Origin: Bdellovibrionaceae bacterium UBA6776
GTDB taxonomy: Bacteria > Bdellovibrionota > Bdellovibrionia > Bdellovibrionales > UBA1609
Assembly (NCBI GenBank): GCA_002453155.1
Contig: DKGG01000039.1
Location: 62,001 to 126,000 of the forward strand
DNA: 64,000 nucleotides
Direction of reading: 5' to 3'
Below are positions 8,931 through 17,564 of this stretch, one piece after another. Every line of letters starts with the position of its first letter. Position 1 is the stretch's first letter. The position numbers and the translations under genes were made by a program. A model generated the notes under the pieces. It was given only the letters and a program-made list of their open reading frames with translations, searched no databases and was not told where the DNA came from.

Positions 8931-9652
8931 GTACTTTTCTGTGACTTATAATAAGTCATATAGGCAGCAACCACTTTGTGTTCATCCAAACCAAGCATTC
9001 GGCAGTATTGAACAACGATTCCTCGAGTAAACACCTGAACAGGCAGGCGGTCCAATTCATTTTCCTCCAGCGCTCGGAGAGTGGACCGACTTGTTTTCAT
9101 GGCTTCGCTGAGTTCTTGCAAAGGCACATTTTTGTATTCTCGAATTTTTTGCAGAAAAGATCCGTCGCACTCTTCCACGTCTTCAATGTCTTTTTCGAAT
9201 TGAGCGTCGACAGTATAAGTGCTAAACCGAGTTCGCTCCTGACCTTCAGGAAGTGGATCCACCTTTCGATGAACTTTCACAATCCCGGTCCAACCTTCTT
9301 CGGCTCTCCCAACCTTTCGTTCCTCCACAAGCGAGTCTTGCTTTTCAGGAGATTTATTTGGATGGGAATGATAAGCATTTGGTGTTTCATTCTTCAATTC
9401 TTCATCGTCGAGCAAACCTAGCCTTAAGTCATAGGCGCGTTTCCGACTGCGATTGCTTAATGTGGAATAAGCTTCATCCACAAGCCTTAAGAGTTCACGC
9501 GCTTCCTCTTCGGTAAACATGGAATAAATCGCAGCGCTGTGGGGCGAATAGGTTTCTCTAGCACGCTGATAGGCTTCGTAAATTTCCGTAGGCCCAGCGC
9601 TGGGGGAGATCTCTAAGAGATCATAAAAAGAAGTTTCTTCCTCTTGGTACAT
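8927..9652 (-). CDS. Degenerate J-domain / RodZ-type HTH fusion protein
   Basis: The 241-residue cytoplasmic protein joins two domains. Residues about 8-75 follow a DnaJ J-domain (FYDLLEISPSAGPTEIYEAYQ ... VDEAYSTLSNRSRKRAYDLRLG), but the invariant H-P-D is replaced by S-P-H, so Hsp70 stimulation is unlikely. After a charged linker, the last ~75 residues form a RodZ/HTH_25-like helix-turn-helix (LQELSEAMKTSRSTLRALEENELDRLP ... GIVVQYCRMLGL). No transmembrane helix follows, unlike RodZ. The ATG at 9652 has AAGGA at proper spacing, while the ATG two codons earlier abuts that site. It lies next to a MinD/FlhG-like ATPase, so a role in localisation or regulation with that ATPase is inferred. Confidence 0.75.
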   Translation of the reverse strand: MYQEEETSFYDLLEISPSAGPTEIYEAYQRARETYSPHSAAIYSMFTEEEARELLRLVDEAYSTLSNRSRKRAYDLRLGLLDDEELKNETPNAYHSHPNKSPEKQDSLVEERKVGRAEEGWTGIVKVHRKVDPLPEGQERTRFSTYTVDAQFEKDIEDVEECDGSFLQKIREYKNVPLQELSEAMKTSRSTLRALEENELDRLPVQVFTRGIVVQYCRMLGLDEHKVVAAYMTYYKSQKST

Positions 9653-9664
9653 GCTCATCCTTAA

Positions 9665-10648
9665 TCACGATACCATATTTTTTGGCTGAGATGGATCGGC
9701 CAATTTCCGGGCCATTGCCATTATTTGAGCGTACAAGTGACTGTAAGGATTCGCTACCAAAAGGTGCTTTTTTTGGCGTAATGACTGCCATACCGCATTA
9801 TCGTAACTAAGGGCTCCCAAAAATTCACAAGGCAGTCCGAAGTGCCTTTGGCAAACGGATTTGATTCCCTTTCCTAAGTTTCGATCCTGTGCAGTTCGAA
9901 TTTGGTTAAGTACAATTTGAAACTGTAACTGGTTCATTACCTCTTTGAGATCTTTGGAAATCTCAGGGAATTCCTTATGGAGGGTATTTAGAAGATCCCT
10001 TGGGGACTTGATGTTGTGATTGTTCTTAGTGATGTGTTCAATACGTTGATCAATGTCTAAGCGACTTCCATAGCGACGAATCTTTCGATAAAAGACAGCT
10101 TTCATAAACCGGTAGGCATTCTCAATGCTGGAGGGCTCTGGGGTAAAGACCACAACGTGATGTTGAGCCATGAGGAAATAATCTAAAGTGGAGGTATGAG
10201 TTCCCGCACCTAAATCCAAGATAATGTAATCAGTCGGGTAATTGTAAAGAGCAGAAAGCAAACGAGATTTCTCAGCGTCCGAGATGTCCCCATTGTAAAG
10301 CCCCTCGGAAGCGCCCGAGATCAAATGAAGATTATTTTTCATTGTGGGGCTGATGACATCGCCGATTGTGAGGTTGGTGTCTTTCATGAATTCATTGATG
10401 CCTTTGCTCGGAAGACCTTCACCGAGCCAAGTGTGAAGATTCGCGGCTCCAAGATCCATATCAACCAACAAAGTTTTATGGCCCATCTGAGCGAGAAAAT
10501 ATGCCAAGCTTGAACTGAAAAATGATTTTCCAACGCCGCCTTTACCAGCACCTACAGCAATAATAGTAGATTGAGGCGCTATTCGGCCTCTAAGATCCAC
10601 CACCTTCTTCTTTGTTGCTGTGCTCAACTTCGGACTCGCTTTCATCAT
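9665..10648 (-). CDS. MinD/FlhG-like ParA-family ATPase
   Basis: The ~327-residue protein has the deviant Walker A GAGKGGVGKSFFSS, LLVDMDLGAANLHTWLG after it, IILDLGAG as Walker B, and the late LGALSYDNAVWQSLRQKKHLL typical of FlhG/MinD relatives. Such proteins dimerise on ATP, bind membrane or partner proteins and control the number or place of flagella or other machines. The start is uncertain. The first ATG (10648) gives a 59-base overlap with tsaB and no ribosome site, whereas GTG codons at 10603 and 10600 follow AGAAGG and may be the true start, still leaving the Walker A intact. Confidence 0.82.
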   Translation of the reverse strand: MMKASPKLSTATKKKVVDLRGRIAPQSTIIAVGAGKGGVGKSFFSSSLAYFLAQMGHKTLLVDMDLGAANLHTWLGEGLPSKGINEFMKDTNLTIGDVISPTMKNNLHLISGASEGLYNGDISDAEKSRLLSALYNYPTDYIILDLGAGTHTSTLDYFLMAQHHVVVFTPEPSSIENAYRFMKAVFYRKIRRYGSRLDIDQRIEHITKNNHNIKSPRDLLNTLHKEFPEISKDLKEVMNQLQFQIVLNQIRTAQDRNLGKGIKSVCQRHFGLPCEFLGALSYDNAVWQSLRQKKHLLVANPYSHLYAQIMAMARKLADPSQPKNMVS

Positions 10649-11282
10649 ACAAAGGTTTTAATAGCCCGCGGCTTAAATTCTCTTCGGCTTGTGATCGTCT
10701 CAAATAAAGAGGATGGACCAGATTCCATGACTTTTCTTGGAACACCCTGGGCTTTTGTCTGTAAAAGGTCAGCATGTCCTCTACTTTGGGCCAGTGAGCA
10801 TTCAATGATGTGGAAACGTGAGAGCGAAACTGAGTGGAAAAATTTTGAAGCTCATCATCAGTTGCAGATTGAGGCGAAACGATTTCGATCAATTCGCCAT
10901 TCTTCCTTTCATATGCGGCAACATAGTGATTCCCTTTGATTGCGGGGAAAGAAACCAGAATTTGTTCCGCAGAAGATTGAAGGCTTGCGAGTTCCAAGCT
11001 GTTAAACTCCAAGATGGGAATTTGAAGTAAGTAGGAAAGACTTAAAGCAAAACCAAAAGCCACGCGAAGCCCGGTAAAACTTCCCGGGCCCACATCGAGA
11101 ATAATTTTTTGAAGGTCTTTGGGTTCAATGGAAGCTTGAGAAATAATTTTTTCAAATTCGTGAGTGATGGTTTCAGAGTGGGAGACCTGATCGGTCCACT
11201 GGGTTTGAAAAATTTTTTGAAGGGTGGGATCTGCGAGCAGCAGCCCGCCCAATTTTCCTGAAGTTTCGACAAATAAAATCAT
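10590..11282 (-). CDS. tsaB: tRNA t6A threonylcarbamoyltransferase subunit TsaB
   Basis: The 230-residue protein opens with MILFVETS and carries the family hallmark VGPGSFTGLRVAFGFA around residue 70. TsaB is the inactive paralogue that partners TsaD and TsaE to make N6-threonylcarbamoyladenosine at position 37 of ANN-decoding tRNAs. The C-terminal ~20 residues are acidic and glycine-rich and overlap the start of the MinD-like gene. It sits 21 bases after rseP in the same run. Confidence 0.9.
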   Translation of the reverse strand: MILFVETSGKLGGLLLADPTLQKIFQTQWTDQVSHSETITHEFEKIISQASIEPKDLQKIILDVGPGSFTGLRVAFGFALSLSYLLQIPILEFNSLELASLQSSAEQILVSFPAIKGNHYVAAYERKNGELIEIVSPQSATDDELQNFSTQFRSHVSTSLNAHWPKVEDMLTFYRQKPRVFQEKSWNLVHPLYLRRSQAEENLSRGLLKPLYDESESEVEHSNKEEGGGS

Positions 11283-11303
11283 CTTCCTCTGAACCTTTAG
11301 GTT

Positions 11304-12971
11304 CTACCATTGACTGGAAAAAAGATTGCTCACGTCATTGAAGAGAGCAAAAGCCATCAATAGCAAGAGGAGCATAAGTCCCACTTGCTGGGCTATCTCC
11401 AATTTTTTCATGGAAACAGGAGATCCCTTAAGCGCCTCTAGGCCGTAGAAGACCAAATGACCTCCGTCCAATACGGGAACGGGAAGTAGGTTTAACAGAA
11501 AGAGATTGATTGAAATGATCGCCATGGTTTTTAGAAATACAGACAAGCCCGCATCATAGGAATGGTTTGCAACTCTTCCTATTGTGATCACACCGCCAAT
11601 ATTTTTATAAGAGACAACACCTTGGAAAAGTCGAACCATGGACATCACGGTAAATTCAGTCCATTTCCAAGTTTGTGACAATCCATATGAAAATTTACCA
11701 AGAAGACCATCTGGACGATAAAGGACGGTTTCTGGGCCCACATTTAAGTTCGAAGAAAGAATTCCAATGGTGAATCGATTTTCCTCTTGGCCCTTTTCGT
11801 TCATCAGCTGAGTCATTTCAGGAACCAGTTGGAGTGGAATGTTCTTACCCTCTCGCATTGCCAGGAGAGAGATGTTTCCTTCAGATTTGGGGTCAAAGTT
11901 CTTAATGGAATCTAAGATGTTGGTCCAATTGGAAACAGGTTTGCCATCAATCGAAACAATCTTGTCACCAGATTTCAACCCGGCTTTATGTGCGGGCGAG
12001 GGGTCTTTCACCTTAAGCACATAGGTTTCAGCGAACTCGATTCCAAGAGCATCAAAGTCGGTCGATGAGGAGGCTAAACTTATGGTTCGCTTTGGACCTC
12101 GTTTGCCTTCCGCGAAACTTTGCACTTCCATTTGAACTTCAGATCCCGTTTTTAGCCCCTCAATCACTGCGGTTTTAAAACTTCGAAATGAAGAAACGTC
12201 TTTTTCGTTGACCTTTAAAATGAGGTCTAAGTTTTTTAGACCAGCAAGAGCCGCAGGCGACTGAGGACTTGGCACTCCAATCAATGCGGCATTGCTCTCG
12301 AAGCTTAGGCCTTCAATTTGAGGCACCTTTTCCTGACTGCTGAAGATGTTTTCATTTTTTGAAATTTCAGGTCGACTTGAAATCTGAATCGACTCATTGC
12401 CTCTCTGGACTTGAAAGGAAAGTTCTTTCTCGTTGCTTTGTGAAATTCGATCGATCAATTGAGTCCATCCATCCACGGACTTGTTCTCGACGGAAAGAAT
12501 TTTGTCACCGGGACGGAATCCGTCTTTGTAGGCTTGGGTCGTTGATGCGATATCGCCGACCACGGCGGCAGGTTGACGGTCACCAATAAATCCAATGGCC
12601 GTGAATAAAAAGATCGCGAAAAACAAATTCATCAAAGGTCCGGCAAGGACCACAGCGATTCTTTGGCTGACGGGTTTGTGAATAAAAGAATGAGATTTTT
12701 CTTCTTCTGAAACCTCGGCGGCAAAGTTGTCGCCAAACATCTTTACGTATCCACCGAGAGGGATCATGGAAATGCAGTAAGTGGTGTCTCCGTGCTTGTA
12801 TTGGAGCAATTTTTTTCCAAAGCCCAAGCTAAAGACTTCAACACGAACGCCACACCATTTGGCGACGAGGAAATGTCCAAGCTCGTGAACAAAAACCAAA
12901 AGACCCAAAAGCAAAACAAAAGGGCCAATTCCAGAGAGAGTTTCTTGAAGGTAATGAAGAATTAAGTCCAT
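11304..12971 (-). CDS. rseP: Site-2 intramembrane metalloprotease RseP
   Basis: This M50 protease has HELGH at residues 29-33 in the first transmembrane helix and the partner motif NLLPVPVLDGGHL in a late helix. Between them lie three PDZ-like modules, each with the A-x-x-A-G-(F/L)-(R/K)-x-G-D-x-I core: about residues 120-180 (YKDGFRPGDKILSVENKSV), 235-290 (LAGLKNLDLILKVNEKDV) and 320-380 (HKAGLKSGDKIVSIDGKPV). E. coli RseP has two and is about 100 residues shorter than this ~555-residue protein. RseP cleaves anti-sigma factors and signal-peptide remnants. The start at 12971 has no clear ribosome site; an in-frame ATG at 13001 is the alternative. Confidence 0.9.
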   Translation of the reverse strand: MDLILHYLQETLSGIGPFVLLLGLLVFVHELGHFLVAKWCGVRVEVFSLGFGKKLLQYKHGDTTYCISMIPLGGYVKMFGDNFAAEVSEEEKSHSFIHKPVSQRIAVVLAGPLMNLFFAIFLFTAIGFIGDRQPAAVVGDIASTTQAYKDGFRPGDKILSVENKSVDGWTQLIDRISQSNEKELSFQVQRGNESIQISSRPEISKNENIFSSQEKVPQIEGLSFESNAALIGVPSPQSPAALAGLKNLDLILKVNEKDVSSFRSFKTAVIEGLKTGSEVQMEVQSFAEGKRGPKRTISLASSSTDFDALGIEFAETYVLKVKDPSPAHKAGLKSGDKIVSIDGKPVSNWTNILDSIKNFDPKSEGNISLLAMREGKNIPLQLVPEMTQLMNEKGQEENRFTIGILSSNLNVGPETVLYRPDGLLGKFSYGLSQTWKWTEFTVMSMVRLFQGVVSYKNIGGVITIGRVANHSYDAGLSVFLKTMAIISINLFLLNLLPVPVLDGGHLVFYGLEALKGSPVSMKKLEIAQQVGLMLLLLLMAFALFNDVSNLFSSQW

Positions 12972-13042
12972 AGAGTAAGATTGCCTATGACTGGCTCGCA
13001 TTGCAAGGTCGCTCGACTTCAAAACCATCAACGCACCGGGTG

Positions 13043-13073
13043 CAGAAAAAGGTGCCAGGTACCAAAATCTGTA
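13043..13073. repeat. REP-like 31-bp palindromic repeat, copy 1
   Basis: The unit runs CAGAAAAAGGTGCC, a central base, then GGTACC-AAAATCTG-TA. It matches the copy at 51571-51601 at 30 of 31 bases. It lies inside an outer inverted repeat CGCACCG (13032-13038) / CGGTGCG (13076-13082), so the whole block can fold as a hairpin. It occupies most of the gap between cdsA and rseP, where many proteobacteria carry dxr. Palindromes of the GGTGCC-N-GGCACC type are widespread dispersed repeats; a REP origin is inference. Confidence 0.75.
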
Positions 13074-13109
13074 TTCGGTGCGTAAAGATTGAAGAGATTC
13101 TAAGCGAGA

Positions 13110-13925
13110 TTAAATGACCAGGAGATAGAGAAGTGGACAAACCAGAAGAACGCCATCCAAGCGGTCTAGGATTCCACCGTGACCGGGAAGAAGGCGGCCG
13201 GAGTCTTTCACTTGCGAAACCCGTTTCACCAAGGACATCAGCAGGTCTCCTGCCTGGCCCACGCAGCCACCAAGGAATCCAAATAAAAGCAAAAATCCTA
13301 GTGATAGGTCGGGCTGGGCGAAATACCAAAACCCTGCGGCGGCCAGCAGGGATCCAAACAACCCTGTGATGGAGCCTTCCACGGTTTTCTTAGGAGAAAG
13401 TGAGGGATTGAGTTTTGTTTTTCCGAAAAAATAACCGCCAAAATAAGCAAAGGTGTCGCCAAAGAACACCACCAACAGCAAAAGCAAAAAATGCTGAGGA
13501 CCATGGGGAGCCAATCCCACCTGTGCTGCCATCCAAGGACAGAGCACGCAGTAAAACAATCCAAAAACTCCAAGCGCAATCATTTTTAAAAGTTGTTCGT
13601 TTTCGACTCTTTCTCGACCAAGAATGATCAATCCTGTTGCGAACAAGGAAGCGGATACGCCAAAAGCTTTCAATCCATCAAAGTTGAAAATGAAAAGGCT
13701 TAAAATCAGTAGCAAACTTGTAAAAGTGTAGAAAGCCAAGAAGGGGAGCTTCTTAGATTTTAAAAATAAGAGGGATCGAAATTCACGACTGGCCAAGAGG
13801 GAAACTGCCAAGCAAATGCCAACCAAACCTCTTTGGTCAAAGAGCAAATAAATACCCAAAATAACGGCTGCCGCAACAAGAGCTGATGCAATCCGAATTA
13901 CAAGGGATTTATCCTTTAGCATCAT
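13110..13925 (-). CDS. cdsA: Phosphatidate cytidylyltransferase CdsA
   Basis: This integral membrane enzyme makes CDP-diacylglycerol from CTP and phosphatidate. Multiple hydrophobic helices are followed by the C-terminal signature S-L-V-K-R ... K-D-S-G-R-L-L-P-G-H-G-G-I-L-D-R-L-D (about residues 225-255). The start is taken at the ATG pair 13925/13922, preceded by TTAGG and giving a protein that begins right at the first membrane helix. Upstream in-frame ATGs lie deep inside uppS. It overlaps the uppS end by about 15 bases. Confidence 0.92.
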   Translation of the reverse strand: MMLKDKSLVIRIASALVAAAVILGIYLLFDQRGLVGICLAVSLLASREFRSLLFLKSKKLPFLAFYTFTSLLLILSLFIFNFDGLKAFGVSASLFATGLIILGRERVENEQLLKMIALGVFGLFYCVLCPWMAAQVGLAPHGPQHFLLLLLVVFFGDTFAYFGGYFFGKTKLNPSLSPKKTVEGSITGLFGSLLAAAGFWYFAQPDLSLGFLLLFGFLGGCVGQAGDLLMSLVKRVSQVKDSGRLLPGHGGILDRLDGVLLVCPLLYLLVI

Positions 13926-14643
13926 GAAGCCTAATGACTTGAGCAGAGGTTTTTCCAAATCTTCGCTCATGGGAGCGGAAGGTGGCCAGCGCATTTTGCA
14001 AATCACTTGAATTGAAATCGGGCCAAGCTTTATCGATAAACTGCAGCTCGCTGTAAGCGCATTGCCAGAGCATGAAATTTGAAATTCGAGATTCTCCGCT
14101 GGTGCGAAGGATTAAATCTGGATCCGGTAAAAAGGCGCTATCCATTTCTGCTGCGAAGATCTCGTCAGAGATATCTTCCGGCAAAAGTTCACCGCGAGCC
14201 ACTTTTTTAGCAAGAGACTTCACGGCAGAGACGATTTCTTGGCGTCCGCCATAAGACAAAGCCAAAGTTAAAGTCATACCAAAGCAATCGCGAGTCTCAT
14301 CCAAGGCCTTTTGCACTTGTTTGCGTGCGAAATCAGGAATGCGGTTGATATCGCCAATGATCTGAAACCGAATGTTTTGACGAACCAAATTTCGAGTTTC
14401 TCGATTGAGCCATTTGCTCAGAAGCTTCATTAAAAATCTAACTTCGTCTCGGGGTCTGCGCCAATTTTCGGTGCTAAAGGCGAAAAGTGTGAGGTAGGGC
14501 AAGCCCATTTGAGAACACTCTTCAATGACGCTCTTGGCGACCTTTGCGCCCCGAACATGTCCAAAGAAACGGTTGTGACCACGCTTTTGCGCCCACCTTC
14601 CGTTTCCATCCATAATGATTGCCAAATGATTGAGTGAGTTCAA
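13909..14643 (-). CDS. uppS: Undecaprenyl diphosphate synthase UppS
   Basis: This cis-prenyltransferase makes the C55 carrier lipid for wall synthesis. AIIMDGNGRWA near residue 8 holds the catalytic aspartate and pyrophosphate site, and LILRTSGESRISNFMLWQCAYSEL is the second hallmark. It is 244 residues long, close to the family norm. The start is TTG at 14643, because no ATG precedes the MDGNGRW motif. It fits the order frr-uppS-cdsA shared by many bacteria. Confidence 0.93.
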   Translation of the reverse strand: MNSLNHLAIIMDGNGRWAQKRGHNRFFGHVRGAKVAKSVIEECSQMGLPYLTLFAFSTENWRRPRDEVRFLMKLLSKWLNRETRNLVRQNIRFQIIGDINRIPDFARKQVQKALDETRDCFGMTLTLALSYGGRQEIVSAVKSLAKKVARGELLPEDISDEIFAAEMDSAFLPDPDLILRTSGESRISNFMLWQCAYSELQFIDKAWPDFNSSDLQNALATFRSHERRFGKTSAQVIRLHDAKG

Positions 14644-14655
14644 TTCTTTAAATCT

Positions 14656-15210
14656 CTACAAAGTCAAAAGTTCTTTTTCCTTTTCCTCGGCCAGCTCATC
14701 CACTTTTTTGATGAACTCATCGGTCACCTTTTGAACTTCATCGGTCAGACGTTTTTGTTCGTCTTCACTGATTTCTTTATCTTTTAATTGTTGCTTCAAA
14801 AAGTCGTTGGCTTCTCTTCGAGCTTGTCGAATGGCAACGCGGGATTCTTCGCAGGTTTTTTTGACTCCTTTCACCAAGTCTTTACGTCGATCTTCAGTCA
14901 ACTCAGGAACTTTCAAACGAATAACTTTTCCATCATTTTGAGGGCTCATTCCCAAGTCACTTTTAACAATGGCAGATTCCACTTCTTTCAAAATGGAGGC
15001 TTCCCAAGGGGAGATCAAAAAAGATCTCGCATCGGGAGTGGAAATGGCGGCCACCTGGTTGATTGGAGTTGGTGTGCCGTAATAGTTCACTTTAATGCCA
15101 TCAAGCATAGAAACTTGCGCACGACCTGTGCGGACTTTCTGTAAATCACTCTTCAACGAAGAAATCGCTTTCTCCATCTTCGATCGACTTTCTTCTCCAA
15201 TTGATGACAT
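14656..15210 (-). CDS. frr: Ribosome recycling factor
   Basis: The 184-residue protein has the canonical RRF sequence: KMEKAISSLKSDLQKVRTGRAQVSMLDGIKVNYYGTPTPINQVA, then DLGMSPQNDGKVIRLKVPELTEDRRKDLVK. RRF splits post-termination ribosomes with EF-G. The ATG is preceded by AAGGAGA. It is the fourth gene of the rpsB-tsf-pyrH-frr set. Confidence 0.96.
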   Translation of the reverse strand: MSSIGEESRSKMEKAISSLKSDLQKVRTGRAQVSMLDGIKVNYYGTPTPINQVAAISTPDARSFLISPWEASILKEVESAIVKSDLGMSPQNDGKVIRLKVPELTEDRRKDLVKGVKKTCEESRVAIRQARREANDFLKQQLKDKEISEDEQKRLTDEVQKVTDEFIKKVDELAEEKEKELLTL

Positions 15211-15251
15211 ATCTGTCTCCTTAAAATTTGTTGAACACGTTGAACAGAGAA

Positions 15252-15959
15252 CTATTTAACAATGGTTCCGATCTTTTCACCACGGATCACCTTGGCAATG
15301 TTGCCAGACTCCGTGAGGTTAAACGTAATGATAGGAAGTTTGTTGTCCATGCACAAACTGATCGCTGTGGAATCCATCACTTTTAGACCCTTGGAAAGGA
15401 CATCCATGTAGGAAAGTTCTTTATAAAGTTTCGCGTCCGGATGAATTTTTGGATCCTTATCAAAGATCCCATCAACCTTTGTGGCTTTCATAATCACATC
15501 GGCGTTGATTTCCATGGCCCGCAAGGAAGCAGCAGTGTCTGTGGTAAAGTAGGGATTTCCCGTTCCAGCAGCAAAAATCACCACGCGCCCTTTTTCAAGG
15601 TGGCGAATGGCTTTTCTGCGAATGTAAGGTTCTGCAATCTCGGCCATGCCAATGGCTGTTTGAACACGGGTCGCCAGACCTTTTTTCTCCAAAGCGTCTT
15701 GAAGAGCCAGGGCATTGATGACTGTTGCCAACATGCCCATGTAGTCCGAACTGGCCCTGTCCATTCCTTGAGCGGAGGCGGCAACACCTCGAAAGATATT
15801 CCCACCGCCAATCACGATTCCCATTTGAACTCCGCTTTCAAGACCTTCTTCAAGATCGGAAGCGATTTGTTGGATGACCTTGGCGTTGATTCCTTGGCTG
15901 GCATCTCCAGCCAAGGCTTCTCCACTGAGTTTCAATAGGATGCGTTTGTAAGGTTTCAA
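15252..15959 (-). CDS. pyrH: UMP kinase PyrH
   Basis: This amino-acid-kinase-fold enzyme phosphorylates UMP. Visible motifs are RILLKLSGEALAG at the N-terminus, GIVIGGGNIFRG, IFAAGTGNPYFTTDTAA (UMP site) and MKATKVDGIFDKDP. It is 235 residues, normal length. The start is TTG at 15959 with AAGGA seven bases upstream; no ATG is available before the KLSGEA motif. Confidence 0.95.
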   Translation of the reverse strand: MKPYKRILLKLSGEALAGDASQGINAKVIQQIASDLEEGLESGVQMGIVIGGGNIFRGVAASAQGMDRASSDYMGMLATVINALALQDALEKKGLATRVQTAIGMAEIAEPYIRRKAIRHLEKGRVVIFAAGTGNPYFTTDTAASLRAMEINADVIMKATKVDGIFDKDPKIHPDAKLYKELSYMDVLSKGLKVMDSTAISLCMDNKLPIITFNLTESGNIAKVIRGEKIGTIVK

Positions 15960-15969
15960 TTCGAAGTCC

Positions 15970-16620
15970 TTAGCCTTTTGTTACCGCAGCAACTTCTGCA
16001 GCGAAGTCTTCTTGTTTTTTCTCGATGCCTTCGCCCAATTCAAAGCGTGCAAAACGACGAACGACAATGTTTTCGCCAATTTTAGCAATCAATTCTTGAA
16101 GTCGGTCTGCAACCGTTTGATCGGGATTTTTCACAAACTTTTGGTCCATAAGACAAATCTCAGCGGCCCATTTCTTAATTTGGCCTTCTAAAATTTTATC
16201 AAGGAATTCTGGTTTTTTGCCTTCTTCAATGGCTTTTGCTTTCAAAACGTCCATTTCTCTTTGGCGAACTTCTTCAGGAATTTCGTCCATTTTTACGAAT
16301 TGTGGAGCCAAAGCAGCGATGTGCATTCCAATGTCATTGACGAACTCTTGGAAGGCTTCGTTGCGTGCCACGAAATCAGTCTCAGAATTCACTTCCAAAA
16401 GAACACCAATGCGGCCTCCGGCGTGAATGTAAGAAGAAACCATGCCCTCTGCAGCCACACGGCCCGCTTTTTTTGCGGCTTTGCTGAGGCCTTTTGTTCT
16501 CAACCAATCAATGGCTTGATCGAAATTTCCAGAAGTTTCCTGGAGTGCTTTTTTACAATCCATCATTCCGGCTCCGGTTTTTTCTCGAAGCTCTTTTACA
16601 GACGCTGCTGTGATTGTCAT
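15970..16620 (-). CDS. tsf: Elongation factor Ts
   Basis: EF-Ts is the nucleotide exchange factor for EF-Tu. The N-terminal UBA-like domain VKELREKTGAGMMDCKKAL and the core SETDFVARNEAFQEFV are both present. At 216 residues it is shorter than the E. coli protein (283) and is of the compact type with a reduced second core subdomain. The ATG at 16620 follows AAAGGA at correct spacing; an in-frame TTG two codons earlier sits too close to that site. Confidence 0.95.
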   Translation of the reverse strand: MTITAASVKELREKTGAGMMDCKKALQETSGNFDQAIDWLRTKGLSKAAKKAGRVAAEGMVSSYIHAGGRIGVLLEVNSETDFVARNEAFQEFVNDIGMHIAALAPQFVKMDEIPEEVRQREMDVLKAKAIEEGKKPEFLDKILEGQIKKWAAEICLMDQKFVKNPDQTVADRLQELIAKIGENIVVRRFARFELGEGIEKKQEDFAAEVAAVTKG

Positions 16621-16646
16621 TTTCAAATGTCCTTTCTTAAAATCTC

Positions 16647-17564
16647 TTATTCTTTGTCAGATGATTCGTCTTCAGAAGTGGTGTCGTCCTCTTCTTTTTG
16701 TCCTTCGAGCTCCATTGCAATTTCAACGTCGTCTGCAGTTCCAGCAGCAACGAGTTTTCGAGCTTTGGAGACCTTCACGACGGCAGGACCAGCAGCTTCA
16801 GTTTCTTTGGCAGGAGCCGCTTTCACAGGAGCTGGTTTTGCTTCTTTTTGAGCAGGTTCTTCGTCACGAGCTTTGGAGCTGTACTCTTTTGCTCCTTCAA
16901 GGAAAGCATCTGCAACCATGTTGGCAAAAAGTTTAATAGAGCGAATGGCATCGTCATTTCCAGGAATTGGATACTCAATGGTTCCAGGATCAGAGTTTGT
17001 ATCTGCAATCCCAACAACAGGAATTCCCAATTTTTTCGCTTCAGCAACGGCAATGTGTTCTTTGGTGATATCCACAACAAACATGCAAGAAGGAGCATCT
17101 TTCATGTCGCGAATTCCGTCCAAGTAATCCACAAGGCGAACATATTCTTTTTCAATGGAAGCACGTTCTTTTTTAGAGAAGTATTCCAACTCGCCTTTTT
17201 CTCTCATTTGGTCGATGCGCTTCAAGCGATCAATACTGGATTTAATGGTTTGGAAGTTTGTAAGGGTTCCACCGAGCCATCTTTTGGTCACGTAAAACTG
17301 ACCGGATTTTTGAGCCGCTTCTTTGATGGGTTCAACGGCTTGCTTCTTTGTTCCAACAAAAATCAAGCGACCCCCTTGGGCAGCGATTTTGTGAACGAAT
17401 TCCGCAGCGTTCTTTGCTCCAACCACTGATTTTTGCAAATCGATGATATGGATTCCGCCTCGTGCAGTGTACACGTAAGGCTTCATTTTTGGATTCCATC
17501 TTTGAGTCTGGTGACCAAAGTGGACTCCGGCATCCAACATGTCTTTCATGGTGATTTGTGGCAT
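16647..17564 (-). CDS. rpsB: 30S ribosomal protein S2 with acidic C-terminal tail
   Basis: The first ~230 residues are a standard S2: MKDMLDAGVHFGHQTQRWNPKM, GGRLIFVGTKKQA, KRWLGGTLTNFQT, and IPVVGIADTNSDPGTIEYPIPGNDDAIRSI. About 70 residues follow that are rich in Ala, Pro, Lys and Glu and end in a strongly acidic stretch, making 305 residues against about 240 in E. coli. AGGAGG precedes the ATG. It is the first gene of the operon leading to tsf; a structured leader and a -10 box lie upstream. Confidence 0.95.
   Translation of the reverse strand: MPQITMKDMLDAGVHFGHQTQRWNPKMKPYVYTARGGIHIIDLQKSVVGAKNAAEFVHKIAAQGGRLIFVGTKKQAVEPIKEAAQKSGQFYVTKRWLGGTLTNFQTIKSSIDRLKRIDQMREKGELEYFSKKERASIEKEYVRLVDYLDGIRDMKDAPSCMFVVDITKEHIAVAEAKKLGIPVVGIADTNSDPGTIEYPIPGNDDAIRSIKLFANMVADAFLEGAKEYSSKARDEEPAQKEAKPAPVKAAPAKETEAAGPAVVKVSKARKLVAAGTADDVEIAMELEGQKEEDDTTSEDESSDKE

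Noticed and set aside
15441..15938. 165-codon plus-strand frame opposite pyrH
   Set aside because: It lies wholly antisense to pyrH, and its composition reflects the complementary codons.
16698..17429. Long open frame (243 codons) on the plus strand opposite rpsB
   Set aside because: It is antisense to an unmistakable S2 gene, has a Phe/Asn/Ser-biased composition typical of a reverse frame, and has no ribosome site.
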